Shown here: in pieces, positions 19,282 to 28,968 of the stretch
Numbering within the stretch: position 1 is the first letter of the stretch
How the letters are laid out: the number at the start of each line of letters is the position of its first letter
Assembly: GCF_902806455.1 (NCBI RefSeq)
Contig: NZ_CADCWQ010000001.1
Coordinates: forward strand, 2,914,001 to 2,978,000
Length of the DNA stretch: 64,000 nucleotides
Reading direction: 5' to 3'
Source: Virgibacillus doumboii
Lineage (GTDB): Bacteria; Bacillota; Bacilli; Bacillales; Amphibacillaceae
Position numbers and translations under genes: made by a program
The notes under the pieces: model-generated
The model's database searches: none
What the model was told of the DNA's origin: nothing
Seen by the model: only the letters and a program-made list of their open reading frames with translations

Positions 19282-21045
19282 TTAATTCTCATGATCATCC
19301 AAATTCTGTACCTGATATAAATCATAATAATGCCCTTTTCGTGCCATCAACTCGCTGTGTGATCCAATTTCTTTAATCTCACCATCTTCAATATGCACAA
19401 TCCGATCGGCATGTGTAATCGTGGCAAGACGGTGTGCGACGATAAATGTTGTGCGGTCGGATGCGAGTCGTTCCACAGCTTCCTGGATAATGTGTTCGCT
19501 TTCCAGATCGAGTGCGGATGTTGCTTCATCAAAAATCAGGATTGGCGGATTTTTTAAGAAAACCCGTGCAATCGCGATTCGCTGTTTTTGACCGCCGGAA
19601 AGTTTAACACCGCGCTCACCGACCAGTGTATCGTAACCATATTGCAGTTCTTGGATAAAGTCATGGGCATTTGCTGCTTTTGCTGCAGCAACTACCTCTT
19701 CGTCGGTTGCATCGGGGTTCCCCATCCGAATATTCATCGCAATGGACTCACTGAACAGCGTGTTATCCTGTAACACCATGCCGATATTATCTCTCAGCGA
19801 GCGGGCTTTCACATCGCGAATATCGGTGCCATCCACTCTTATTGACCCGCCCGCTACATCATAAAATCTTGGAATCAGGCTAATTAACGTTGACTTGCCG
19901 CCACCGCTCATTCCGACAAATGCTATTGTTTCACCCTGTCGAACCTGAAGGGATACATCCTGCAAAACAGGTCCTTCCTCTTCTTCATACTGGAATGTTA
20001 CATTGTCGATATCAACTTTTCCATCGACACGACCAAGTTCTTTTGCATCTTCCTTATCAACAATATCGTACTTTTCATTCATTAGTTCAAACACACGATC
20101 AATTGATGCAATCGACTGCGTCAGAACCGTTGAGGAACTGATCAATCGTCTAAGCGGGCTATAAACTCTATCCATATACCCATAAAATGCAGCCATTGTA
20201 CCTACTGTCATATTTCCTTCGATAACCTGATACCCGGCATACGCAATAACCAGTAATGGCGCCACGTCGGTAATCGTATTCATGACGGCGAACGTTTTGG
20301 CGTTCCAATCGGTATGGTTGAGCGCCTTCTGCAGAAAGTTTTCATTCCGTGAATCAAACTGGTCCTGCTCATAATCTTCCAATGCGAAACTTCTCGTTAC
20401 CGGAATTCCCTGAACACGCTCATGCAAATGCCCTTGCACCTCAGCAAGCGCCTGCGAACGTTCTCTTGTCAGTCTTCTGAGTCTTCCATAAAAGAATTTG
20501 ACACAGAATCCGAATATCGGGAACAAAATGATAGCAACAATCGTTAGGCCGACATCCATTGTCATCATAATTCCGATAGCAATCAAAATTGTAATCATAT
20601 CCAGCCAGATATTCATTAGTCCCGTAACTACAAATGTTTTCGTTTGTTCGACATCATGTATTACCCGGGAAATAATTTCCCCGGTTTTTGTCTGAGAATA
20701 GAACCGTAAACTCAATTTTTGGATATGGTCAAACAGCTTATCCCTTACATCATAAAGAATTGTGTTCCCGACCCATTGAGCTAAATATTGTCGAAAATAT
20801 TCAATCGGCGGACGTAGAATAAGAAATATCACAAATGCTCCGCCCATCAGCCAAAATAATTGCTCAATCTTTGCAGCATCCGACAAATCTTCCCCATTAA
20901 TTATATTGTCGATGACATACTTTAAAATCAGCGGCATCAGGAGCGGTATGCCAAACTTCAGGATCCCGATAAAAACGGTTATTAAAATTTTCCATTTATA
21001 TGGTTTAACAAATTGTAAATACTGCTTGATACTGCTCATTTTCAC
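19282..21045 (-). CDS. ygaD: ABC exporter half-transporter (YgaD-like)
   Basis: This 587-residue half-transporter has a six-helix membrane domain (about 15-310) fused to an ATPase. The ATPase has Walker [11 protein letters not shown], signature [14 protein letters not shown], Walker [13 protein letters not shown] and the switch His in VAHRL. It is of the MsbA/lipid and multidrug exporter type and should work as a homodimer. The substrate is not known. It matches B. subtilis YgaD in sequence and place (next to gsaB and ntdP). Confidence 0.92.
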   Translation of the reverse strand: MKMSSIKQYLQFVKPYKWKILITVFIGILKFGIPLLMPLILKYVIDNIINGEDLSDAAKIEQLFWLMGGAFVIFLILRPPIEYFRQYLAQWVGNTILYDVRDKLFDHIQKLSLRFYSQTKTGEIISRVIHDVEQTKTFVVTGLMNIWLDMITILIAIGIMMTMDVGLTIVAIILFPIFGFCVKFFYGRLRRLTRERSQALAEVQGHLHERVQGIPVTRSFALEDYEQDQFDSRNENFLQKALNHTDWNAKTFAVMNTITDVAPLLVIAYAGYQVIEGNMTVGTMAAFYGYMDRVYSPLRRLISSSTVLTQSIASIDRVFELMNEKYDIVDKEDAKELGRVDGKVDIDNVTFQYEEEEGPVLQDVSLQVRQGETIAFVGMSGGGKSTLISLIPRFYDVAGGSIRVDGTDIRDVKARSLRDNIGMVLQDNTLFSESIAMNIRMGNPDATDEEVVAAAKAANAHDFIQELQYGYDTLVGERGVKLSGGQKQRIAIARVFLKNPPILIFDEATSALDLESEHIIQEAVERLASDRTTFIVAHRLATITHADRIVHIEDGEIKEIGSHSELMARKGHYYDLYQVQNLDDHEN

Positions 21046-21166
21046 TACGCTTCCTTATTATTTTTATTGAAAAGAAAATCCTTGCTACGTTTTTGTAACA
21101 AGGGACGATTCTTCACGCTTCTTGCATTATAAGACTTTACTCTCGGTTCTTCAATTAATTGAATTA

Positions 21167-21694
21167 TTATCTGTAGGTCAGATACCGTTCATACCATTGA
21201 TCGATAAAGTCTGGTGAAAAAGGACCTTTTCGCTGCCTTACCCAGTTTAATAAGTAATCCATATTTTTTTGCAAAATATGGTCGAGCACATCAGGGTAAT
21301 TCATTTGCTCCTTATGTTCCTCATATTCGTCTTCATCCAGCAAATCATACGTCATGTCAGGATATACTTTAACATCAAGATCATAATCAATGTATTTCAA
21401 TGTCCCTTCGTCGAAAACAAATGGCGAACTTATGTTACAGTAATAATGTATTCCATTATTACGGAGCATACCTATTATGTTAAACCAATATTCCGAATGA
21501 AAATAACTAATAGCGGGCTCGCGTGTTATCCAGGTTCGTCCGTCACTTTCATTTACAGGAGTTTTATCATTTGCACCAATTACGATCAATTCCGTACCCT
21601 TTAAAACGAGATTTTTTTCCCAAACACGGTGCAATTGTCCATTATGTTTGTAGCTTTGAATTTGCATTTTTGTTCCTGCCTGTGGGCCAGCCAT
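21167..21694 (-). CDS. ntdP: nucleoside tri- and diphosphate phosphatase (DUF402)
   Basis: This 175-residue protein of the YgaC/NtdP family hydrolyses nucleoside tri- and diphosphates. The signature stretch [17 protein letters not shown] (about 51-67), the metal-binding acidic cluster [12 protein letters not shown] and [10 protein letters not shown] are present. Length and start agree with characterised Firmicutes members. It sits next to ygaD as in B. subtilis. Confidence 0.92.
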   Translation of the reverse strand: MAGPQAGTKMQIQSYKHNGQLHRVWEKNLVLKGTELIVIGANDKTPVNESDGRTWITREPAISYFHSEYWFNIIGMLRNNGIHYYCNISSPFVFDEGTLKYIDYDLDVKVYPDMTYDLLDEDEYEEHKEQMNYPDVLDHILQKNMDYLLNWVRQRKGPFSPDFIDQWYERYLTYR

Positions 21695-21775
21695 GATATA
21701 TCTCTCCTTCTAAACACCGAAGCAAGCTTGTCCCTTTATTATACAGACAAAAAATAAATACATAAAGAAAAACAG

Positions 21776-21816
21776 AAAAAGAGCTCCCTGAGGCAGGAAG
21801 CTCTTTAAAGTGTCTA
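21776..21816 (-). terminator. terminator of sspE
   Basis: On the reverse strand AAAGAGCTTCCTG and CAGGGAGCTCTTT form a 13-bp stem followed by a T-rich tail. Confidence 0.85.
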
Positions 21817-21833
21817 AATCGGGGGTAGGCAAG

Positions 21834-22004
21834 TTATTTTTTGTTCTGCTTAGATTTTTGGTTCTGCTTTTTCACTTGTTGCGCGTTTGTTTCTGAAGCA
21901 AATTCAGTACCGTACTGACCTTGCCCTTGAGCTGCTTTTTGGTTTTGTTGTTTCACTTTTTGAACGTTTGTACCAGCAGCTGACTTTTTCGGTTGTTTAG
22001 CCAT
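21834..22004 (-). CDS. sspE: gamma-type small acid-soluble spore protein
   Basis: This 56-residue, Gln/Lys/Asn-rich protein is stored in the spore core and degraded during germination. The repeated pattern around NVQKVKQQNQK and AQQVKKQNQK, with the GPR-type cleavage-like stretch TEFASETNA between, identifies the family. Start ATG at 22004 follows GGAGGTGAT. Presence of this gene indicates an endospore former. Confidence 0.92.
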   Translation of the reverse strand: MAKQPKKSAAGTNVQKVKQQNQKAAQGQGQYGTEFASETNAQQVKKQNQKSKQNKK

Positions 22005-22170
22005 CAGTATCACCTCCGCAGTTATTAATCTTTCCATTATGGACGTTGTTATCCTGATAAATAATAGTTAAATTTATCTTCTATTGGTAAGAAATAACTG
22101 CAACACTCGTTAGGTATACTGAATTTTAATATGCATAAACTAAAAAGACAAGCTGTGTCTCTGAGGCATT

Positions 22171-22240
22171 TCATATCGGGTTGATATAATCCGTCTCGGG
22201 TCGATATAGCTGCTGTCGGGTTGATAATTCCATAACGGGG
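22171..22240. repeat. intergenic array A: 20-nt tandem units
   Basis: TCGGG starts at 22176, 22196 and 22216, exactly 20 nt apart. Each is followed by TYGATA, with variable bases after it. The first unit reads TCGGGTTGATATAATCCGTC. It lies about 30 bp past the 3' end of mutY, between mutY and sspE. Confidence 0.75.
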
Positions 22241-22270
22241 GTACATTTCCCGCAATCCACCTCAACAGCA

Positions 22271-23341
22271 TCAATCCATATACTTCATCATTTTCTGATG
22301 GGAAACCGGGAATGGATAGTCATCCAATTCATCATGATTCACAAAACGAATACGGTCGTCGTTGGCGCAGTCGCTATCTGTAGTCGCATCATAAATGTCA
22401 ATTTGCCAAATGATGTGTGAAAAAACATGTTTTAATTTCCCTTGTTTATTACCTATTTTAACGTTCACACCATATTCCATTTGGAACCAGTTTTCGATAT
22501 GTTCCATTCCAATCTCATTAATGGGGACCATCGGGAATTGCCACATGTTGGCCAACAGTCCGTTTTCAGAGCGTTTTTCAATTATATATTGTTTTTTTTC
22601 ATTTCGAATCAGCAATGTCACATATGGGATTGTTTTCTGTTTTTTTGCCTTTGATTTTACGGGAAGATCCTCTTCTATCCCTTCAGCAAATGCCCGGCAA
22701 TATTCCTGGACCGGACACAGCATGCACATCGGTGATTTTGGAGTACATACTAACGCACCAAGCTCCATAATTCCCTGGTTAAACGAAGATGGATCATCGT
22801 GCGAAATCAGTTCTTTGGTATAGCTTTCAAATTTCTTCTTCACTTTTGCCTTTGAAATGTCATCTTCTATCTTCAGAACACGGGAAAGTACCCGCATCAC
22901 ATTTCCATCTACAGCGGGTTCCGGCTGATTAAAGGCAATCGATAAAATAGCCCCTTTTGTATATGGGCCGACACCTTTTAATGCGCCCAAATCTTTAGAG
23001 TTATCCGGCACTTCACCACCATATGATTCAACAACTTCCCTAACTGCGTTTTGTAAGTTGCGTGCGCGGGAATAGTATCCCAGACCTTCCCATGTTTTTA
23101 AAACATCCTGCTGATCTGCATATGCTAAATCATAGAGTGTTGGATACTTTGTTAAAAAACGTTGAAAATAAGGAATAACCGTGTCGACTTTAGTTTGCTG
23201 CAGCATAATTTCGGATACCCATACTTTGTAGGGATCCTTATCCAGTCGCCACGGAAGGTCACGCTTATTGGCTTGATACCAGTCAATTAACTTTTCCTGA
23301 AATCCTGAAATGTCAAAATCCTGTAATGTTTTATCAGACAT
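22271..23341 (-). CDS. mutY: adenine DNA glycosylase MutY
   Basis: Removes adenine mispaired with 8-oxoguanine. The 356-residue protein has the helix-hairpin-helix GVGPYTKGAI (about 125-134), the catalytic Glu region WVSEIMLQQT and the catalytic Asp in EPAVDGNVMRV. The 4Fe-4S cluster motif is C-x6-C-x2-C-x5-C (CTPKSPMCMLCPVQEYC, about 198-214). A C-terminal NUDIX-like domain follows. It is divergent from yfhP, as in B. subtilis. Confidence 0.95.
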   Translation of the reverse strand: MSDKTLQDFDISGFQEKLIDWYQANKRDLPWRLDKDPYKVWVSEIMLQQTKVDTVIPYFQRFLTKYPTLYDLAYADQQDVLKTWEGLGYYSRARNLQNAVREVVESYGGEVPDNSKDLGALKGVGPYTKGAILSIAFNQPEPAVDGNVMRVLSRVLKIEDDISKAKVKKKFESYTKELISHDDPSSFNQGIMELGALVCTPKSPMCMLCPVQEYCRAFAEGIEEDLPVKSKAKKQKTIPYVTLLIRNEKKQYIIEKRSENGLLANMWQFPMVPINEIGMEHIENWFQMEYGVNVKIGNKQGKLKHVFSHIIWQIDIYDATTDSDCANDDRIRFVNHDELDDYPFPVSHQKMMKYMD

Positions 23342-23414
23342 ACTGTTACAACCTTTGTGTTAAAATTAATGATAGAGTACCATTTGTTTTGTCGAAGAAG
23401 GAGGACCCTGATTT

Positions 23415-24401
23415 ATGGACACTGGCACCCATATTACGATGGGTATTGCATTAGGCGGACTGTCAACACTGGATCCCGCCGTGCAAGTTGACCCTGTGTT
23501 ATTTAACGCTGTACTGGTCGGGACAATTGTTGGTTCACATGCCCCTGATTTTGATACGGTTTTAAAGCTTAAAAATAACGCTGTTTATATACGTCATCAT
23601 CGTGGAGCAACCCACTCTATACCAGCCGTCCTGATGTGGGGAGTCCTGCTTGCAGGTATTATCCATGCAATTGTTCCCAGTGTCAGTTTTCTGCACTTAT
23701 GGGCATGGACGGCTCTGGCTGTAGTAATCCATGTGCTTGTCGATATCCCAAACGCATACGGCACACAGGCATATCGCCCGTTTACCAATAAATGGATTGC
23801 ATACGGATTTATCAATACGTTCGACCCGTATATTTTTATGCTTCATATTGGCGGAATTATCGCCTGGATTTTCGGTGCAAACCCGGGATATACGTTTTTA
23901 ATTATCTATGCGGTCATTATACTCTACTATGTTAAGCGCTATATTGATAAAAAAGAAATCGTTAAGAAAATCCATGATTATTTTCCCGATACCGAACAAA
24001 TCGCTACTTCACCGACAATTAAACAAAATGAATGGCGGATTGCCATTACAACTGCCGGCAAGTTTTATGTAGGTGTGGTAAAGGACGGCCATATAGAAAT
24101 CGTGGATGAGTTTGAAAAAGTTCCACTACCTGACAATGATTTAATTAATTTGGCGAAAACTGATAAAAATGCTGCGGCATTTTTGTCGTTCTCGCCGGTT
24201 TACCGGTGGGAAATCAATGACTTTGATGATTTTACCGAAGTACGATTCATTGATTTGCGGTACCGGTCAAATGAACGTTATCCATTTGTAGCCGTTGTGC
24301 AAATAGATGACAATATGCGGATCATGACATCCTATACCGGCTGGATTTTTTCGGAACAGAAACTGCAAAGCAAACTGGATGTTGGCGAAAATCCAGTTTA
24401 A
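23415..24401 (+). CDS. yfhP: YfhP-like membrane-bound metal-dependent hydrolase (YdjM/DUF457)
   Basis: This 328-residue protein has an N-terminal membrane domain (about 1-190). Conserved histidines and acids in GSHAPDFD, RHHRGATHS and VHVLVDIPNAYGTQ are typical of the LexA-regulated YdjM family of putative metal-dependent hydrolases. The C-terminal 130 residues are soluble. GGAGGA precedes the start. Activity has not been shown; the name rests on family and gene order. Confidence 0.88.
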   Translation: MDTGTHITMGIALGGLSTLDPAVQVDPVLFNAVLVGTIVGSHAPDFDTVLKLKNNAVYIRHHRGATHSIPAVLMWGVLLAGIIHAIVPSVSFLHLWAWTALAVVIHVLVDIPNAYGTQAYRPFTNKWIAYGFINTFDPYIFMLHIGGIIAWIFGANPGYTFLIIYAVIILYYVKRYIDKKEIVKKIHDYFPDTEQIATSPTIKQNEWRIAITTAGKFYVGVVKDGHIEIVDEFEKVPLPDNDLINLAKTDKNAAAFLSFSPVYRWEINDFDDFTEVRFIDLRYRSNERYPFVAVVQIDDNMRIMTSYTGWIFSEQKLQSKLDVGENPV

Positions 24402-24440
24402 ACAACAGCGCGGGAGGTGCCCCCGGGCTGTTGTTTTTTA
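24402..24440. terminator. bidirectional terminator between yfhP and yfhH
   Basis: AACAACAGC and GCTGTTGTT flank a GC-rich centre, with T runs on both strands. It serves convergent genes. Confidence 0.85.
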
Positions 24441-24443
24441 TGG

Positions 24444-24776
24444 TTATTCTACTTTATCGCCAAGCAGCGAGATAGGAATTGCTTCTTCTTTTTCATACGC
24501 TTCATTTAACAAATTGATTCTATGTCCCCATGCAAACACACCGTTTATATAATTTATTTTAAATTTATGGCCCGGGTCACCATTCAATTCATGTATATCC
24601 TGTGCATTAAAGTCGTCCGGGTTGATCATATAAGCCATGGCAACCTGCATTTTACGTTCATTCACTGCAACTTCGCTAATATTGCCCACCTGCTCCGCCT
24701 TTAATGCTTTTTCCTTCAACTTTCCTATTTCTTCGCGCAATTGCTCAACTGTATAATCACTATATCGATAATCCAT
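24444..24776 (-). CDS. yfhH: YfhH-family protein (DUF1811)
   Basis: This 110-residue cytoplasmic protein is similar along its length to B. subtilis YfhH, including KLKEKALKAEQ and the C-terminal NYINGVFAWGHR. Its structure is an SH3-like fold with a helical N-terminus in the family. Function is unknown. It lies in the conserved yfh block near recX. Confidence 0.88.
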   Translation of the reverse strand: MDYRYSDYTVEQLREEIGKLKEKALKAEQVGNISEVAVNERKMQVAMAYMINPDDFNAQDIHELNGDPGHKFKINYINGVFAWGHRINLLNEAYEKEEAIPISLLGDKVE

Positions 24777-24869
24777 TATTAAAATCTCCCTTCTCTATCA
24801 TTTTACATTTTACCAATACTTTAAGAGAATGGAAATGATGATAATCTTATTTTTTAGGGGGAAAATGGT

Positions 24870-25529
24870 ATGCCAACTGTTGCAATAACAGGAGCTGGTA
24901 GCGGTCTTGGGCAGGCATTGGCCTTGCAATACGCACAAAATAATTACAAAGTATATTTACTGGGTCGTACCGATACAAAACTTCATCTTGTTCAAAATGA
25001 AATCATAAAGAATGGCGGCGACGCGGAAGTAATCCTCTGTGATGTGCAGGAACAGGCATCAGTCAGTATCGCTTTTCAGCAGATCGGGGAACTGGACGTT
25101 TTTATTAATAACGCCGGCATTGGTATTTTTGGTCCTGTAGCGGATTATTCAATCAGTGACATAGAAAAAACACTGGATACCAATGTAAAGGGAACGATTT
25201 TGACTGTTCAGTCTGCACTTCCATTGATCCGTGCCAGCAAAGGGCGGATTTTAACGATTATTTCCACTGCCGGACTGCGCGGAAAGGTAAATGAATCCAT
25301 TTACTGTGCAAGCAAATTTGCTGTGAAAGGCTTCACGGAAAGTCTCCAAAAAGAATGGGAGAATGACTCCATTTCCATTACAGCCGTTTATATGGGCGGT
25401 ATGAACACTCCTTTCTGGAATAATTCATCCCATGTTACCGATTCATCAGGATTAAAAGGACCGGAAGTTGTTGCCGAACAGATTTATAATGAAGATGATG
25501 GGCGTAAGGAAATTTTTGTTGATAAATAA
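24870..25529 (+). CDS. short-chain dehydrogenase/reductase
   Basis: This 219-residue SDR oxidoreductase has the nucleotide-binding TGAGSGLGQALA at the start, the NAG motif in INNAGIG, and the catalytic Ser (IISTAG) with YCASK at about residues 149-153. It is somewhat short for the family and ends soon after the substrate loop (GGMNTPFW). The substrate is unknown. Insertion here between yfhH and the protease differs from the B. subtilis order. Confidence 0.9.
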   Translation: MPTVAITGAGSGLGQALALQYAQNNYKVYLLGRTDTKLHLVQNEIIKNGGDAEVILCDVQEQASVSIAFQQIGELDVFINNAGIGIFGPVADYSISDIEKTLDTNVKGTILTVQSALPLIRASKGRILTIISTAGLRGKVNESIYCASKFAVKGFTESLQKEWENDSISITAVYMGGMNTPFWNNSSHVTDSSGLKGPEVVAEQIYNEDDGRKEIFVDK

Positions 25530-25544
25530 GAGAACTTATCAAAT

Positions 25545-25569
25545 AGTCGGTATCCACCGGCTTTTTTTT
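25545..25569 (+). terminator. terminator of the SDR gene
   Basis: AGTCGG-TATCCA-CCGGCT is followed by a T run. Confidence 0.75.
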
Positions 25570-25706
25570 CGAAAATATTCCGACTATTGTACTATCTAAT
25601 TTCAGATTAATTGAAAAAATGAAACTATTTACCTAAAGGAGTTTCATCCCTTTTTCGAGAATTTTTTTATTGTGGAAGTAAAATACTCGCGAAAGGGGAA
25701 TGTTTC

Positions 25707-27947
25707 ATGAAGAAATTGTGGAAACTTGTCGCAGCCATTCTATTGGCCATTCCAATAGGCTTTTATGCAATTGGTTCTGGAACTGCAGAAGCTGCGGATA
25801 ACAGTAAGCCGGAACCGATTGATATTGGCCCGGAACTAAGGAAAGAAACCGTAAAGGAAGCGGACTTTGACAAATCGTCAATCCCTTTCAGATCTTTTAG
25901 TAACGGGCAATCCCAGGGTTATGAGCCTGTTCCGGGCACCGAGCGTTTATGGGTTGCTTTGGATCAGACGAAGGGACAGTATTATTTGAAGCCCTTTACA
26001 TTGAAAGCAGTTGGGGAACATGCAGAAATCTGGGTGGCGAATGATCGTAAGTTCCCACAGGAAAACCGAAATGATACCATTCAGATTACACAGGAACAAG
26101 TTGATTATATCCTCTCAGAAGTTGACAGTAACATCTATCCGACTGATACTGAATTTTTTGGTACGCCAAACTCCCATAGTGGTGAAAATGCATTGCTTGA
26201 AGGTCAATTGGGCGATAATTATTATGTCAGTCAGGACCAGAGTGACCGCAGTGTTATCTTAATAGATAACGTGAAGGACGAAAACTTCTATAATCCTGAT
26301 TTTCCAAGCTATGTTGCAGGTTTTTTCTCACAGGTTCTTGAACAGTACACAGACCGTAACATTATAACAATTGATTCATACGACTGGGCAAATCGTGTCG
26401 GTGATGATGCAGCAAATCCGAATCTGTATGAAGGTACCGTTGCACATGAATACCAGCATCTGATTCATGCTGATAATGATCCAGGCGAGGAAACTTGGAT
26501 TAACGAAGGGATGTCAGATTTTGCAGAATACCTTGTTGGCTATGGGCACCCGCAAGGACACATAGAAAGTTTTGCAGAGAAACCGGAGAACTCACTGGTT
26601 GCCTGGGAGGACCAGGGCCCAAGAGAAGTTTTAGCAGACTATGGAAATGCGTACTTATTTCAACTATATTTAAATGATCATTTTGGCGGGCAAGAATTTA
26701 TTCAAAATCTCGCCAAGAATAAATTACCGGGTATTAAAGGTGTAAATGATGCATTAAATGCGTTTGGCTATGATAAAACATTTGATGATGTTTATCGAGA
26801 TTACCAGACTGCACTTGTCATCGATGAAGAGCGCGAATTTGACGGCAAGTACGGTTTTACCAGTATTGACTTTACTGTGAACACCGGAACTGAACAGGCA
26901 TATGCTTCCGAGGGGGCACCTTCCTGGGGATCTGATTTCATTGAAATGCCGGTACAAGAAGATAAAGAACTATATTTTAATGGCCTTGATTTTATGCCAT
27001 TACAATGGGAATCAACGGCTGATCCGAAAGACAATTCCAATAAGGTACTCTGGGGTGGTACCGGTTCGCTTGTCGATCATTTCCTGGTCAGGGAATTTGA
27101 TTTGACGGGCACACAAAATCCGGAACTGACATTTGATACGTTTTACAATATTGAATCAACGTGGGATTATGGATTTGTGCAGATTTCCACGGACGGTGGT
27201 AAGACATGGACTTCACTTGCAAATGAAAATACCAAAGATGAAGTGAATGAGAGTGCACATCCTAAAGTCAAATCGAATGTACCGGGGTTCACCGGGGCAT
27301 CCAATGGCTGGACCACTCAATCATTTGACCTGAGCGAATATGCCGGTGAAAAAATTTTAGTTGGATTCCGCTATGTGACCGACTGGGCATCACAGGAAGC
27401 CGGCTGGTATATTGACAACATCCAGGTTGACGCTGTTTCATACAGTAATGATGGCAGCAGCACCGGTGATTTCAAAACACTGGATGAAGTGGTGAAAAAT
27501 TATGTCAACTACCTTGTCTCATTTATTAAAATCGAGGAAGACGATGATGAAACTGAGTATGAAGTGAAGGAAGTTGATCCACTTAATTTCACCAATGATG
27601 AGATGGTGGAACTAGAAAAATATATGGAAAGTGAAGATGATGAAAGAGTTATTATGACCGTGACTCACGGTGCACCGGATAACGGACTGAACAATGCCGC
27701 ATACAGTTATGAACTTCGTGAAGAAGATGACGAAGATGAGGACGATGATGACTGGGATGACGGTCATTGGGATGATGATGACCGGGACGATGGTGATCGG
27801 GATGACGGTGACTGGGACGACGGTCATTGGGATGACGATGACCATGACGATGGCAATCGGGATGATGATGACCGGGATGATGATGATCGGGGCGATGGTT
27901 ATTGGGATAACGATGACTGGGATCACGGTTATTGGTGGAGACGATAA
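25707..27947 (+). CDS. secreted metalloprotease (immune inhibitor A/M6-like) with Asp-rich tail
   Basis: This 746-residue exported protein has a signal peptide (1-29, cleavage after AEA). The peptidase domain has the zinc motif HEYQH at about residue 248 and a downstream NEGMSDFAEYL that can supply the third ligand. A beta-rich region (about 420-590) resembles the MAM-like domain of immune inhibitor A. The last 75 residues are an imperfect repeat of Asp with Gly, Trp, His and Arg. The tail may bind calcium or aid solubility in brine; that is inference. No cell-wall anchor is seen. AAAGGGG precedes the ATG and a strong terminator follows. Confidence 0.87.
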   Translation: MKKLWKLVAAILLAIPIGFYAIGSGTAEAADNSKPEPIDIGPELRKETVKEADFDKSSIPFRSFSNGQSQGYEPVPGTERLWVALDQTKGQYYLKPFTLKAVGEHAEIWVANDRKFPQENRNDTIQITQEQVDYILSEVDSNIYPTDTEFFGTPNSHSGENALLEGQLGDNYYVSQDQSDRSVILIDNVKDENFYNPDFPSYVAGFFSQVLEQYTDRNIITIDSYDWANRVGDDAANPNLYEGTVAHEYQHLIHADNDPGEETWINEGMSDFAEYLVGYGHPQGHIESFAEKPENSLVAWEDQGPREVLADYGNAYLFQLYLNDHFGGQEFIQNLAKNKLPGIKGVNDALNAFGYDKTFDDVYRDYQTALVIDEEREFDGKYGFTSIDFTVNTGTEQAYASEGAPSWGSDFIEMPVQEDKELYFNGLDFMPLQWESTADPKDNSNKVLWGGTGSLVDHFLVREFDLTGTQNPELTFDTFYNIESTWDYGFVQISTDGGKTWTSLANENTKDEVNESAHPKVKSNVPGFTGASNGWTTQSFDLSEYAGEKILVGFRYVTDWASQEAGWYIDNIQVDAVSYSNDGSSTGDFKTLDEVVKNYVNYLVSFIKIEEDDDETEYEVKEVDPLNFTNDEMVELEKYMESEDDERVIMTVTHGAPDNGLNNAAYSYELREEDDEDEDDDDWDDGHWDDDDRDDGDRDDGDWDDGHWDDDDHDDGNRDDDDRDDDDRGDGYWDNDDWDHGYWWRR

Positions 27948-27997
27948 CTGAAGTGATTAAGAAAAATCATTCATAATCTAGTAACCGAAAACTTAGG

Positions 27998-28032
27998 CGG
28001 GGAGTCATTGCATAGTGACTCCCCGTTTTTTA
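27998..28032 (+). terminator. terminator of the metalloprotease gene
   Basis: CGGGGAGTCA-TTGCATA-GTGACTCCCCG is followed by TTTTTT. It can also act on recX from the other side. Confidence 0.9.
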
Positions 28033-28038
28033 ATGCTA

Positions 28039-28851
28039 TTATTCTTGAATTTGTTCGTCCAAAAATTGATTGATCGACTCTACAGTAAAACCTTTTCGGT
28101 ATAACGCTTCTTTCATTTTATTTCGCAGGGCATACCCTTCAAGCTTTTGCTGGTGTTTACGCAACAGTTTTTCACCCTGTTTCACGAGTGCATCCCATTC
28201 GGCATCATCGTCCTTTTCCTCCTGGAAGTCTGCCAGTACATCCTTAACTATTTCCTGAGTGAATCCTTTTTGCATTAATGTTGCCTGCAGCTGCTGAAGT
28301 TGTTTTTTGAATGAATGATTTTTACTTGTATTCAGTTTTTTTCCTACCAGTTTCGTCGCTTTTTCGTGTTGAATTTCATAGGTATACAATTCGATCGCTT
28401 CACCGGCAATTTGGGCAGAAACACCTTTTTCAAGCAATTCCTTTTTCACGAGCAGCGGTCCTTTATTTGCTGTTTCCATCCGTGTTCGGACAAATGCATC
28501 GGCAAACTGCTTATCATCAATTAATCCTTCATCATTCAGCCTGGCAATAATTTTGGTAATATGCTCTTCATCCACTTCTTTTTTCACAAGATAATCATAA
28601 ATTTCCTTTTTTGTTCGCATTCGGTAGCTTAGAAAGTTAATCGCAAGGGTATATGACTTATGTAATGAATCTTTTTGGACAAGCGTGGCGATTGTTGTAT
28701 CGTCGAGCTCAAGGTCTTTGCGAAGTTTAAATTCAATCAGTATCGCTTCATCAACAGCAAAACCGAATTTTTCGCCCTGACCATCATCCAGAAAGACATT
28801 ATATCGATTCTTGCGTTTTTTCTGTGTGGTGATTCGGGTAATTTTTGACAT
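28039..28851 (-). CDS. recX: RecX, RecA regulatory protein
   Basis: RecX binds RecA filaments and limits recombination. The 270-residue protein is of the long Bacillus type, built of repeated three-helix modules; LSYRMRTKKEIYDYLVKKEV and DFQ-like segments are visible. Start ATG at 28851 follows AAGGGGTG at six bases; a GTG nine bases upstream is less likely. It is divergent from yfhF as in B. subtilis. Confidence 0.93.
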   Translation of the reverse strand: MSKITRITTQKKRKNRYNVFLDDGQGEKFGFAVDEAILIEFKLRKDLELDDTTIATLVQKDSLHKSYTLAINFLSYRMRTKKEIYDYLVKKEVDEEHITKIIARLNDEGLIDDKQFADAFVRTRMETANKGPLLVKKELLEKGVSAQIAGEAIELYTYEIQHEKATKLVGKKLNTSKNHSFKKQLQQLQATLMQKGFTQEIVKDVLADFQEEKDDDAEWDALVKQGEKLLRKHQQKLEGYALRNKMKEALYRKGFTVESINQFLDEQIQE

Positions 28852-28968
28852 GTTTCTCACCCCTTTCCCTTTATTGTATCATGAAAAAATTGCCTGAACA
28901 CCACCGTAAGAATCGCTATACTAAAAGTTTTGGGATAGAATAAACTATAAATGAGAGGAGTGAAGCGG

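Noticed and set aside
27612-27926. Antisense frame opposite the protease tail
   Set aside because: The Ile/Val/Pro repeat is the complement of the Asp-rich coding repeat. Codon use and context favour the plus strand.
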